64,000 nt of DNA from Ophiobolus disseminans (Eukaryota; Ascomycota; Dothideomycetes; Pleosporales; Phaeosphaeriaceae), in NCBI GenBank assembly GCA_010093685.1, contig MU006222.1, positions 1,421,301 to 1,485,300 on the forward strand, given 5' to 3'. The translations under genes were made by a program, and so were the position numbers. Below the pieces are notes generated by a model. That model ran no database searches and had not been told where the DNA came from. It saw only the letters and a list, made by a program, of their open reading frames with translations. Positions 11,197 to 20,738 of this stretch are shown in pieces. Numbering within the stretch: position 1 is the stretch's first letter; each line of letters opens with the position of its first letter.

Positions 11197-12305
11197 TTAA
11201 TTCATTTGCTTGATCAACTCGTTGATTTTCTCCTCTCTGTTACCGAGGTCGCCGCCCTCAATGAAGTGCTTGAACTTCCGCTTGTGGAAGCCGCCAGTCG
11301 GGCTGTTTAGCTTAAATGGCCACAAAAAGTTGGAAGCCTGCTTGAAGTTGGGGCCGACGGTGTAGATCTCGTGAATGAGGTCCTCCATGCATATCATGCC
11401 ATACTTTCCGAGATTTTCTTCGATGATCTCGTTGTCAGTCAGCGGAAGGCGCTGCTTGTCGACCTTGCCGTATCCACGCTCTGCAAAAATTGTCAATGTT
11501 ATCGTGGCTGTGGACATGCGATTAACCTACTGTAGATGAGCTCGCGGACAGACTTCTGGTTCGGGTAGCCATAAGCAACGAATGGCTCAACGACTGGCGC
11601 ACCATGTTAGCAATTGCCCTTACATTCACAAGATGTGTACTTACTCTTCAGCATCTCCGTTGTTGCTTTGGTGAGTCGGATGAAGACGCCATTGTTGATT
11701 TGCAGCAGGCGTAGCAATTGCAGTGTCTTGCGCTTCTTGGGATCGATCTTGTTGATACCCTTGATGCGGACAACGAAAACCAGCTTCGACTCTGCAGGAA
11801 TATAGAGGCTGTCGCTTTTCTTGGCTTCGCGAGATAGCCGTATCCTCTCCCTGTCCGCGTCGCGGTACTCCTTTATATACTTCTCAGCCCTTGTGAAGAT
11901 GACCTCGCGCTTCTTTTTGCTTTTCTCTGCCATATGTCAGTCCGTTTCCTCAATGTGCTGTGTGTGCCATGAGAACCGAGAGAGGCGATTGTATCATTCC
12001 CGAAAGATGGTTAACAATTCGACAACATTGACCGTAGTCTAGCCGATAGTGTGGTAGTTATAATCATCACAATCGCCCTCTCGTATCGCTCATGGCACGT
12101 TGAGTTACCGTACCTCGCTTTTCTTTGGTCGCAATCGCGCGGTCCTCGCGGGCTTTCTCCTGCGACTTCCGCTTCTTCAGCAGCGTCTCAGGGACGAGGA
12201 TGTCGTTCTGCGTCGGGACGCTTCTGCAAGCAATCAGTAAGCGATAGTATAATGAGGCGACGAGCACCGCAGAAGGCGCAGGGTGGCTTACGATTTGGAC
12301 GCCAT
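11197..12305 (-). CDS. RPL7: 60S ribosomal protein uL30 (L7)
   Basis: Five exons: 12305-12292, 12223-12114, 11926-11645, 11593-11531 and 11480-11197, giving 250 aa, the usual length for eukaryotic L7. The first exon has only 14 coding bases (MASK plus two bases). The lysine/arginine-rich N-terminal extension is followed by the uL30 core: LVFVVRIKGINKIDPK, LLRLLQINNGVFIRL, EPFVAYGYPNQKSVRELIYKRGYGK and the C-terminal GGFHKRKFKHFIEGGDLGNRE. Every junction restores family sequence. It binds 28S rRNA on the large subunit. High intron density near the 5' end is normal for fungal ribosomal protein genes. Confidence 0.95.
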
Positions 12306-12360
12306 TTTCGGTGGTCGTTAGGTCAAAGTTCGAGGAGCTCAGAAAGTTTCGTTTTCGCCA

Positions 12361-12368
12361 AAACCCTA
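12361..12368. promoter_or_regulatory. Telo-box-like AAACCCTA upstream of RPL7
   Basis: The octamer AAACCCTA lies 56 bp upstream of the RPL7 start codon. AACCCTA-type boxes recur in ribosomal protein promoters of many fungi and plants. Its function here is inferred from position and sequence only. Confidence 0.35.
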
Positions 12369-12974
12369 GCGCGTCGCTAGTTCGGACCCGGCTTAGTCAC
12401 CTGCAGGGATCGCGGTGAGGTCTTCCACTAGGCTAGGTAGACCTGCTGCCTCTGACCTTAAACATCACGTCTTCCTTCCACTTCACCGTTATCTGTGCTA
12501 TGATGCAACAACATTCTACTGTCAATCGTGCTCGTCATGGGACATCGGCCGCCCGCGAGATCAACTCTTCCTTTGACATGTTCACAGATAAACCGCAGGC
12601 GTGCAGGCCTTGTGGATGGCACTGTCGCATTGTGGCGCAATCAAAGAGCAATCTGGGCCAAGCATATTCTTCTTTTGAGATTTTGCTGACTTTGCGAGAT
12701 ACGAGATGGATTGCAGTTATCGTGCAAATGTTCCCACAGTCCGTTGCTGTACGGTATCCTTTAGCTAGTCATTGTACAAGTCTATATTCAAATGTTCAGC
12801 GTGATGGAGAAACTTGACTTTCTCCAAGGCAAACATTGTTTGATCGAGAGATGTCTCAGGCGACGGTTTCTTTCACAACAGTCACAATGGATGCACTTTC
12901 TTTGTGCAACAACCAACCTCTTCACTTTTCTGTCTGCAACGAGTCTCTTCCTAACGCATCCGGTCACTCCCAAC
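12369..12974. other. Intergenic, no gene seen
   Basis: Contains the distal RPL7 promoter and the 5' side of the candidate at 12975. Short ORFs only, with no recognisable product. Confidence 0.4.
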
Positions 12975-13289
12975 ATGGCGAAGCATAGTTCTCATCGTTA
13001 TGATCCTTATGCACTAGCACACAAGTACTGGGAATACATCAGGGAGAAGCCCAGGCGCAAACGCGAAAATCTCAATCCATATTATGAGAAGCTGCTGGCT
13101 AAACAGCCGGACCCGGCAGAAGAAGAGACAGATGATCGTTCACGTGCAATTCGATAGGCCAAAGAGCACCATGAATGCTTTTACGAAGTCCGGGACATCA
13201 ATCGCATCATCGGCTGGCTGAACGACGACTGCGCACAACAACAGGTGAACATCTACGCATCGGCCAACCACCTTGTACCAAAGAGTTGA
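12975..13289 (+). pseudogene. Small charged protein frame interrupted by one TAG
   Basis: From ATG 12975 the frame reads MAKHSSHRYDPYALAHKYWE and continues as a charged, protein-like sequence to TGA 13287, with one in-frame TAG at 13155. Sequence after the stop (AKEHHECFYEVRDINRIIGW) is as protein-like as that before it. A CAG to TAG change (CpA to TpA) would explain the stop. An unrecognised short intron ending at ..GATAG is the alternative. The opposite strand also has a long frame here (13140-13511), which weakens the call. No family recognised. Confidence 0.35.
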
Positions 13290-14096
13290 AAGCCATGTGC
13301 GAAAGCCGCCGCCAATGGCGTTCAAAAAGACGTTAAATGTCAGAAGTCTTTCCCTATTGATATCTTCCGCTGTAAGTGCTGCTGTTGGACTTCCCGTCGG
13401 TCGGTAACGGTTACATTCCACACACTGCAACCGAATGCGGAAGCGAGGCATCGAGCTCAACCACCTGCGCAGCAGGTCCCTGGGAACAAAGACATCATCC
13501 GGAAGCGTCACACGTTTATTTTTACCCCTGTATCACCATGAGCCTCTTTCAGCAACAGTACGTACTGCTTGCAAACGGCCACTGTAGTGACATAGTATAA
13601 GATGGGTGCACTGCGTGCACTTAGCAAAGCCTTCTCACACAGAATTCACTCGCTCACAATCTCAATTCTTGACTTTTCATATATTTGCAATGGCTGCGTA
13701 CATCTCAACTCCCGCTGGCTACGTACCACTAACTACGCCTTCCCTCACCACCACCACAGTCCTCACTATTGGAGTGGCAGGGGCCACTTGGCCAATCAGA
13801 AGCGGCAGAGGAGAAGCCACCTCAAGTGAGGTAGGTGTGACAAGGCTATTATTTGGGTATATAGCTGCCTCTTTGGCCGAGATTAATCCACAACTTGGTA
13901 ACTCAACTTTCTACGTCAAAACTCACCACGTCAACCACACTGACAAACTACGTGACTGTTACCACGGGTCAGTACTTGCCTCCCGACATCATCGGTCCGA
14001 TCGAGGGTCTCGCTCCGTGCTCGGTAAGTCGTAACCTAAACTTCCTCAATCAGAATCCGTACTCATGAACTGCTACAGCAAACAATCGCCTTCGAG

Positions 14097-14104
14097 TCCA
14101 TCCA
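14097..14104. repeat. Left 8-bp target-site duplication (TCCATCCA)
   Basis: An identical octamer lies at 17072-17079 immediately outside the other end of the element. Eight bases is the hallmark length for hAT insertions. Confidence 0.9.
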
Positions 14105-17071
14105 CACACTCCGCAACAAACAAACAAACAAATCAAATTCAGGTAGCTTCTTTTACCAAACAAACAAGTATAGAGATTATAATATTTGCAAATATTTGCA
14201 AGTATTTAGTGTTTTGTTAGGCTGTTTAGGCAGTTTGTTAGATTGTGAGCGCGTCGATTTTTAGTGTTTTGGTGTTCTAAATCGGCTATCTGAACTCGCC
14301 CCTAACAACGCTAGCGCACCTCATCAACCTTAGCCCAGTTGACGCGCGCGATCCCGTGACAATCAAAGTATCGCGACACCTACCATTATGCCCCCTAAAG
14401 CTTCTTAGAAGCGCGCGCGTTTGTCAAACGTTCCTACAACCTCAACAAAGCGATTGAGAATTTCAGTAACCCCGCTACCACCTACAACGCCCTCACAAGC
14501 TTAGGAGAGGCAGCAGCTCGAGTCACAACCTTAAGAATCACTGTCCGCGCCCACCGAGGGCAGCCACGCTGGCACTGGCTCTGTAGCAACAACAGTAGAT
14601 ACAGTTGAGGATGGCTATATTGATAACGGCGGCGACGACTTTGATGGGCTTAATTGGGAGCGGCTTGGGGGTCGCTATATTAAGCCCTTAAAGCAACCTA
14701 GGAGAGCACAAAGCTGGGTATATGCACACGGATACTGCGTCGTGCGTATAGATTAACCTACACGCCCGCTTTGGGTGTGTAAATACTGCCATATACACAG
14801 GGCACTATCTGTTATCATTGACTGTTTAAAAGCCACGTCCTCCGCCGCCGCCCACCTCGCCCAGCCTATTAAAGGCCATAGCCTTTGCCGTACAGGCTCA
14901 ATTCCTACACTAAAACGCCCGATTGGACAGCTCTTACTGCGCGAGGCAATCAACGGCGGCTTCAAAATATCACAATCTACAGCCAACGCGATAGGCAGCT
15001 TCGACGTGCAGCGCTTCCGCTACGCGTTAGTATTGTGGCTCCTTAATAATAACTTACTAATAGAGCTTATTAGTAGAGCTTCAACGCGTGAGCTCTTCAA
15101 AGTAGTGAGTACAGAGGCAGAGGGCGCGTTGTGGCGATCTCCGCGCAGTGTTGCAACCTACGCGATGCGGCTGTTCTACGCTATACGGCCACAAATTGTC
15201 GACGCCTTGTCTAGCGCTGCGAGCAAAATACACATAAGCTTTGACGGCTAGACGACAAAGGGAGGGACGCGGGGCTTTTTTGGGATTGTTGCTCACTTTG
15301 CCACAGCGTCGGGTAAGATCCGTGACCTGCCTATCGCTCTGCCGCAGCTTAACGGTGCCCACACTGGTGAGGCGATCGCTACAGCAGTTGTTGCAACACT
15401 ACGGGCATATGAGATTACGTTAGATACGCTAGGTTACTTCGTACTCGACAATGCTAGCAACAACGACACTACAATCGCGGCTGTAGCGCGCGAGTTTAGA
15501 GACTTCAGCCCGACGCAGCGACGCCTCCGCTGCGGCCCTCACACTATCAATCTTATTAGGCAGGCTCTGCTATTTGGCAACAACAAGGACGCGTACGACA
15601 ACGCTGCCAAACACATTAACGACAAGGAGGCGTTCATAGCAGCATGGCGTAAGCACGGCGCTCTTAGTACGCTCCTCTCTGTAATTACATACATTAAAAC
15701 ACCACAACAACACGCGTTATTCACTGAGTGCCTAAAGGCCTCTAACAACGACCTCCCTGCTGCCGCGCGCGTCAAGATACTGCGACCGATTAAGCTAGTT
15801 GTTACGCGCTGGAACTTATACTACAGCGCCCTTAAGCAGGCAACCTATCTCAAGGGCGGCTTCGATCTCTATATCAAGAAACACGTGAGTTGCGTCGCCT
15901 ACAAGGAGCGGCGTAGCACCCAAAGCGACGCTCTAGCGTGGATGAGGTTGGGCGGGCTCTAGGCAGCAGATTGGGCGGTTGTCACTAAGTACCAACGATG
16001 CCTCGAACCACTGAAAATCACTACAAAACAGCTGGAGGGGCGTAGCAAACTCTATAGCAGTAACTTTGGAGCTATCCACGAGGTCTTGCCCGTGTTCGAG
16101 TATCTACTCGATCAGCTTGAAAAGCTAGCTGAACTATACGCTGACGTAGAGTTTGGTGCACACAAGGAGGCGCCTAAAGATCACCTTCATATCAACCTCC
16201 GCAACGCTTGGGTAAAGGCTGAGGAGTATTACCGCAAGCTCGACGACTCACCTGTATATTACGCCGCTATCTGTCTCTACCTGTACTACAAATACTACTG
16301 CGAGAACTCGTGGGAGCACAAAGATGGGTGGCTACGCACTGCAAACGCTGGATTCTAAGAGTTGTAGCGGTTATACAAGAAGGCGCCACTAAGTCCTCTA
16401 CTACAAACAGCTCGTACAGGCGCGATCGACGACGTAATAGAAGCCCTCACCGCGCGTTGTAACTGTGCGAGGAGAGACGGCGGCGATAAGTACGATCGCT
16501 AGCGAGAGGAGGAGCCGAGCTGGAGTACTGCAACGTATTACAACGATGGCAACGCTGTCTGATATTAGATGACGATGGCGCCAAAATACCCCTAATTAAG
16601 CCGTTTTGCAATTGATATACTAACTATCCCAGCATCAAGCTGCGAGTGTGAGCGACTGTTCAGTGAGCTCAGCGATCTACTAGAGCCAAAACGTTGCGCT
16701 ATTAGTGGTGAGCTGCTTGCTGCCTTGCAGCTTATACGCTCCTGGACCCGGGCTGGATACACCTACGACGCCAAGCTTAGCAACGACAACAGCGGCGACG
16801 GCGCTATCAGCGACGACGAGCTCGCCCGCAAATACAGTATACAAAACTGGGTAGAGGAAAATCAGGGTGACGCATGAGACGTCCGGCAGCCGCTCACAAC
16901 ACTTAAAACAAGCGCTAAGACTTTTATACAACACTAAATATTTGCAAATTAATCAAATATACAGTCTCAAAACACCAATCAAACAATCAAATACGGCGCG
17001 GCTGCCAAGCCTTAACCAAACAATCAAATACAGCAGGCAATATTTGATTGATTTGTTTGTTGCGGAGTCTG
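14105..17071 (+). mobile_element. hAT superfamily DNA transposon, 2,967 bp, complete ends
   Basis: Terminal inverted repeats are CACACTCCGCAACAAACAAA at the left end (14105-14124) and its near-perfect inverse at 17052-17071 (one mismatch in 20). Similarity extends through an AAATCAAAT motif. Subterminal AATATTTGCAAA-type motifs occur inside both ends (about 14179-14202 and 16936-16949). An 8-bp duplication TCCATCCA flanks the element. It carries one transposase frame on the plus strand. The size, the 5'-CA...TG-3' ends and the 8-bp duplication together identify a hAT element sitting inside a CFEM gene. Confidence 0.92.
14388..16877 (+). pseudogene. hAT transposase, 830 codons in one frame with 11 nonsense codons
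   Basis: ATG 14388 to TGA 16875 stays in one frame with no indel, but stops occur at 14406, 14502, 14532, 14754, 15249, 15960, 16356, 16500, 16560, 16566 and 16593. Domains in order: a basic N-terminus; a BED-type zinc-finger region (SWVYAHGYC...WVCKYCHIHR, about 14720-14795); the catalytic core with IHISFDG (first Asp) and YFVLDNASNND (second Asp); VVTRWNLYY; and the C-terminal dimerisation block IPASSCECERLFSELSDLLE. Most stops are explained by CAG/CAA to TAG/TAA or TGG to TAG, that is C to T in CpA on one strand or the other. No functional protein can be made, so mobility would need a transposase supplied in trans. Confidence 0.9.
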
Positions 17072-17079
17072 TCCATCCA
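17072..17079. repeat. Right 8-bp target-site duplication (TCCATCCA)
   Basis: Matches 14097-14104. Only one copy fits the CFEM reading frame (..E-S-I-Q..), which confirms which bases were duplicated. Confidence 0.9.
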
Positions 17080-17540
17080 AGCCAGCACCTGCAACCCCTC
17101 CGACTTTGCCTGCATTTGCTCCCTCCTCCAAACCGACAAAGTTGCCGCCCTTGTTGCCGTCGCATGCGGCCCAGCCGATGCAGCACAGTACAACGCCTTC
17201 CAGGCTTTACTTCGATCATCGTTACTCCCACCCCGGCCCCCATCGTCAACGTTACTACCACGCCTGCACCCGCACCTCCACTAAGCACTGCCAACATCAC
17301 CGTGCCGTACAACAACGCTACGACGGTTGTTTCTGTTACTGTTGTCCCGGTCCCAGTTAACCCGGTCAACCCGGTCAACCCTGTTGGCCCAATTCCACGC
17401 CAGTTACGCCTGCTGTCGTCCCTGCAGATACGACCCCAGGACCTTCGCCCCCTCAGTTCACTGGCGGTGCATTGTCGATGAAGATTGGTGTTCTGGCCGG
17501 TGTTATGGGTCTCATGGGAGTTGTGTTTGCCGAGCTATAG

Positions 17541-18474
17541 TGGGTTTGAAGTCTCTTAGTTTTAGTGTCTGTTGCTTGGAATTATGGGTTTTATTTTGGG
17601 GTCATTGGGTCATGGTTGGGAATGTAGAGTAATAGTAATGTTTAATTTTAGCATCAAAGAGAAGTTGCCAATCTACATGAGTGCACATGTGACGTGAATC
17701 GTTGCCCAGGTGTAAGGTGGGATTTTGCAACTTACGCTAAGAGGCGGATGTAGGTACATTGCCTTCGGATTTTGAAATGCAAAGTATAACAAGTGTGGAA
17801 GCTGGACATGTCTATTCCGTGGCAAAAACCATTATCAGCTGGTGGTCGTTGGTATCGAAGACGTCACTGTGCGTATTTACATCGCACCTAAAACTCTTCA
17901 GCTGAACTACAAGGACTACTCTATCCAACTCCAGTTCACATTCAGCTCTAATGTATCAGCGGCACATTGATCCCACCTTCTTTCGAACTTGATGTCGCAT
18001 TCTCCATTGGACGCAGCAGGCTTAGCGCACCCACCTTGCACTAGCGTACTTTCAATAGCGCCAATGTACCTTCACATCGCATCACAGCCTCATCGTTGAT
18101 TCGCGTCTGGCCAGCGGTTGACACGATTGAGCGCAACTGGACGAGTTCTTGACCCGCGTTGCGCCTCTGGTGTTGCGATGGGGCAGCCAGCCTCAGCAGA
18201 CATGTGCTTTGAGAGACCATACTCAGTGTACATAGTGTTATTCAGCCTAATAGTTGTCCCTGTAAGGCGTTCACTTTGTATGCGCAATACTGTCCCTAGT
18301 CGAGATAATCTTGCTTGCGGGCAGTGACTACATTGAGAATGTATACCATTCCAATATGTCCCTCAATCGAAACAAATCACTTCGCTTTCTCGGTCGCTGC
18401 ATCGCATATTACAAACCTCTTCTCCAACAACGTCCACGTACCACATCGCTCTTTTCGTCTCGAACGTCTTCATC
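17541..18474. other. Intergenic, no gene seen
   Basis: 3' flank of the CFEM pseudogene and 5' flank of the gene at 18475. Only short frames without family features. Confidence 0.45.
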
Positions 18475-19418
18475 ATGAGCGTCGCCAGTATCTACAATCA
18501 AGACGACAAATGGTACCTCGGTGCGGGCACTCGAGGAGAATTCCGCATGCAGTTCAAGCCAGATGCACCCAATACAGTCAAGGCAACTGCTATCCAAGGG
18601 ATACATATGACGCCTTTCTTTGGTCAACGCGTTCCATATACTATCATAAACTGGTCTCGAGCCATGGCTGCAGCAATACCAGGCGATTTGGACCCTATCA
18701 ACGAGCTGTTTGCAGCGGAGGACACCGTGCCATTCGAAGTAAATGACGCTATTGCGACCGCTGAGGCTGCGCTCCAGGACGCCTTGAAAGTATTGAACGC
18801 CAATGAGATGTGGATCAACGAAGTGGCGGTCTGGAAAGGCGCAACGGAGACAGAAACGATCCTGGAAGTCATCGACACGGTAGGCGAAGTCGTGGTCGAA
18901 GCATTGGTTATCCCACCCCTTGCCCTCATGGCAAAGACGCTCTTTCCTAAGATGCGCGCTCTGCTTAAACGCGCTCACAAGTCTGCTAATTTGGCAAACT
19001 TGCATACTATGCTCTTCTCCAGCGTCCCGGACTTTACCATCTCCGTCATCGGCGACGACGTCGCTTTGGGCAAGCACGAAAACATGTCCGTTGGTTACCA
19101 AGGTCTTGGCCAATACCCATTCATCGGCGTCAAGATTGTGGTTCCCACGCAGGTCCTCCACAAGGGGTACGCCCCGTACTATGAAGTGTGTCACAACACC
19201 AAGAGGGACTTTTCCCGCCCTTCAAGCACGCCGGCGGATGCGGTCACGACTGAGGAGGGGAAGTACATCATGGTGCTCACGCCTGTGGCTGGAGGTATTG
19301 TGAGTTTATTAGCGAGATGATGAGTGTGATGGTTGGCTAACTTGTTGACCAGACGTTCTCTGTCAGTGTGAGCATCCGCAAGAAGAAGACGGTTGCTCAG
19401 CCGGAAAAGCCGGAATAG
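18475..19418 (+). CDS. Orphan protein of 296 aa, unknown function
   Basis: Exon 1 is 18475-19299 and exon 2 is 19353-19418; the intron runs GTGAGT...GACCAG (53 nt). The product starts MSVASIYNQDDKWYLG and ends in a lysine-rich tail (SIRKKKTVAQPEKPE). Residues about 88-110 are a regular alanine-rich helix (VNDAIATAEAALQDALKVLN). Residues about 125-165 are hydrophobic/amphipathic (ILEVIDTVGEVVVEALVIPP), followed by KMRALLKRAHKSANLANLH. The C-terminal half is rich in beta-type sequence (YPFIGVKIVVPTQVL). No signal peptide or clear membrane span. I do not recognise the family. The long helix-beta layout could be a lipid- or membrane-associated protein, but that is a guess. The reading frame and intron are convincing. 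Confidence 0.7.
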
Positions 19419-19752
19419 CCTTGATTGCCAGGTTAGAGATTCGAAGTCGAGAGGTGGACAAATACTAGGTACTGGGAAGGGATGTGACTCGGAGACTTTT
19501 ATTGTGTTGCCGAACAATACATCTGGACTAAATCCAGTACACTCATTCAATGTACCAAACAACCGAATGGTCAAGTAATCAGGACCTCGTATACAAATCT
19601 ATAGCCGGCCAAAGATTTAATTCGTGGGTCAGTCTTTCTCGTACGTTATTACTACTTTACTATTCCATTTCTTATGATGTCGATATCTTCTAACGTCTCA
19701 ATATCCTTCACTAACACCACAAACCCCTACTACCAGCTCCCTAACCAACCCA

Positions 19753-19884
19753 ATGTCCAACAACTCCATCCAATTCGCCGACCCCGACGCCCTGCGCGTC
19801 GGCTACCGCAACGCGCGCTTCCACGACATATGGTTCGAGGCGCGGACCGTGATGCCGACGCAGATGGGCGTGTTGCCGCACTGA
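19753..19884 (+). CDS. Very short ORF (43 aa), possibly a gene fragment
   Basis: ATG 19753 opens MSNNSIQFADPDALRVGYRN and ends at TGA 19882. The composition is protein-like and GC-rich relative to its surroundings. It may be a remnant of a larger gene, since no continuation was found in any frame. Unrecognised. Confidence 0.25.
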   Translation: MSNNSIQFADPDALRVGYRNARFHDIWFEARTVMPTQMGVLPH

Positions 19885-20738
19885 GAGTATAGGCGTAGTA
19901 GTAAGACTGACTGGCAGACGGGGCTGGGTAGTGGTGTTGTGGTTAAAGATGGGGGTTGTGTTTTGGCACGCAAGGTCAATAGATAGTGCAGTGAGTATTT
20001 TGTGGTGGGGATGCGAGAAGTGCGTAAAGGCTAATGGGTTGGGGGTTAGGTGCTTGATGTAGGGATTAGTGTGCGGGCGAAGTGGGATATGGAGTAATGT
20101 GGGGAGGGGTAGGCGGGGGTGGCTGATTGATTACGAGGAGGGATTTTTGGAGGCTGCGAAAGGTATTTGGTGGAGTTTGTAGGGTATTGGATGGCATGGA
20201 AAGGTTTTAGGTACAGAGGTTTACATGAGATCCTACACCCAAACAGATGGTTTGCAAAGAGAAAACTAGATTCTCGTAGAACGAATTCTCTCACCCCAAA
20301 GACTCCGACTCCCGAAGACCAGTTTGAAGGTATTCTAGTGCCTAGCTAAGGGATCAAGAGATACAACTTGAAAGCAACCTAATTGTGTACGAATGAGATG
20401 ACACCCACGCAGCTAACGACCTCTGTAAAACCGCTATTCATTTGAGACTTACTTGATACACTTCTCATGAGTGTCTTGATCGTTTCCTATGCGGCCGGCG
20501 GGAAGATTGTGTGCATGCCTTGAGTTAAGTCGATGCGATCCGTAACGTCCGCGTCTATCCGAAAAGGTATTGGGAAAAGGTTGAGATTCCGCTAGCAATA
20601 CGCACGCGAGATTTGAGGTTCAAGGCGCTGCATAATGTCGCTCCGCTGGACGATGCCCGAGATTGGAAAAGTGTTTCTTGACAGTTCCATACTTATTCTA
20701 TGCACAGACCCAAACTCTTGATGATAGACTCTTGCGTA
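19885..20738. other. Intergenic, no gene seen
   Basis: Sequence between the short ORF and the 3' end of the HET gene. No convincing frame, repeat or RNA gene. Confidence 0.4.

Larger units (their letters stand above)
13690..17540 (+). pseudogene. CFEM-domain, GPI-anchored surface protein gene, split by a hAT transposon
   Basis: The exon ending at 14023 (..GPIEGLAPCS) and an intron at 14024-14078 (GTAAGT...CTACAG) lead to an exon starting at 14079. This exon is broken at 14104 by a transposon and resumes at 17080. With one target-site copy removed the frame reads straight through as QTIAFESIQ/ASTCNPSDFACICSLL and on to VAVACGPADAAQYNAFQ, a CFEM-type cysteine pattern. A Thr/Pro-rich stalk with VNPVNPVNPV repeats follows, then GGALSMKIGVLAGVMGLMGV and a stop at 17538, which resembles a GPI-anchor signal. 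CFEM proteins act at the cell surface, often in haem/iron capture or host interaction. Two further frame breaks lie near 17208 and 17390, and the 5' part (signal peptide) could not be joined cleanly, so the gene is dead beyond the insertion. Confidence 0.72.

Noticed and set aside
13140..13511. 123-codon minus ORF opposite the 12975 candidate
   Set aside because: The plus-strand reading looks more protein-like over the shared part. Neither is certain.
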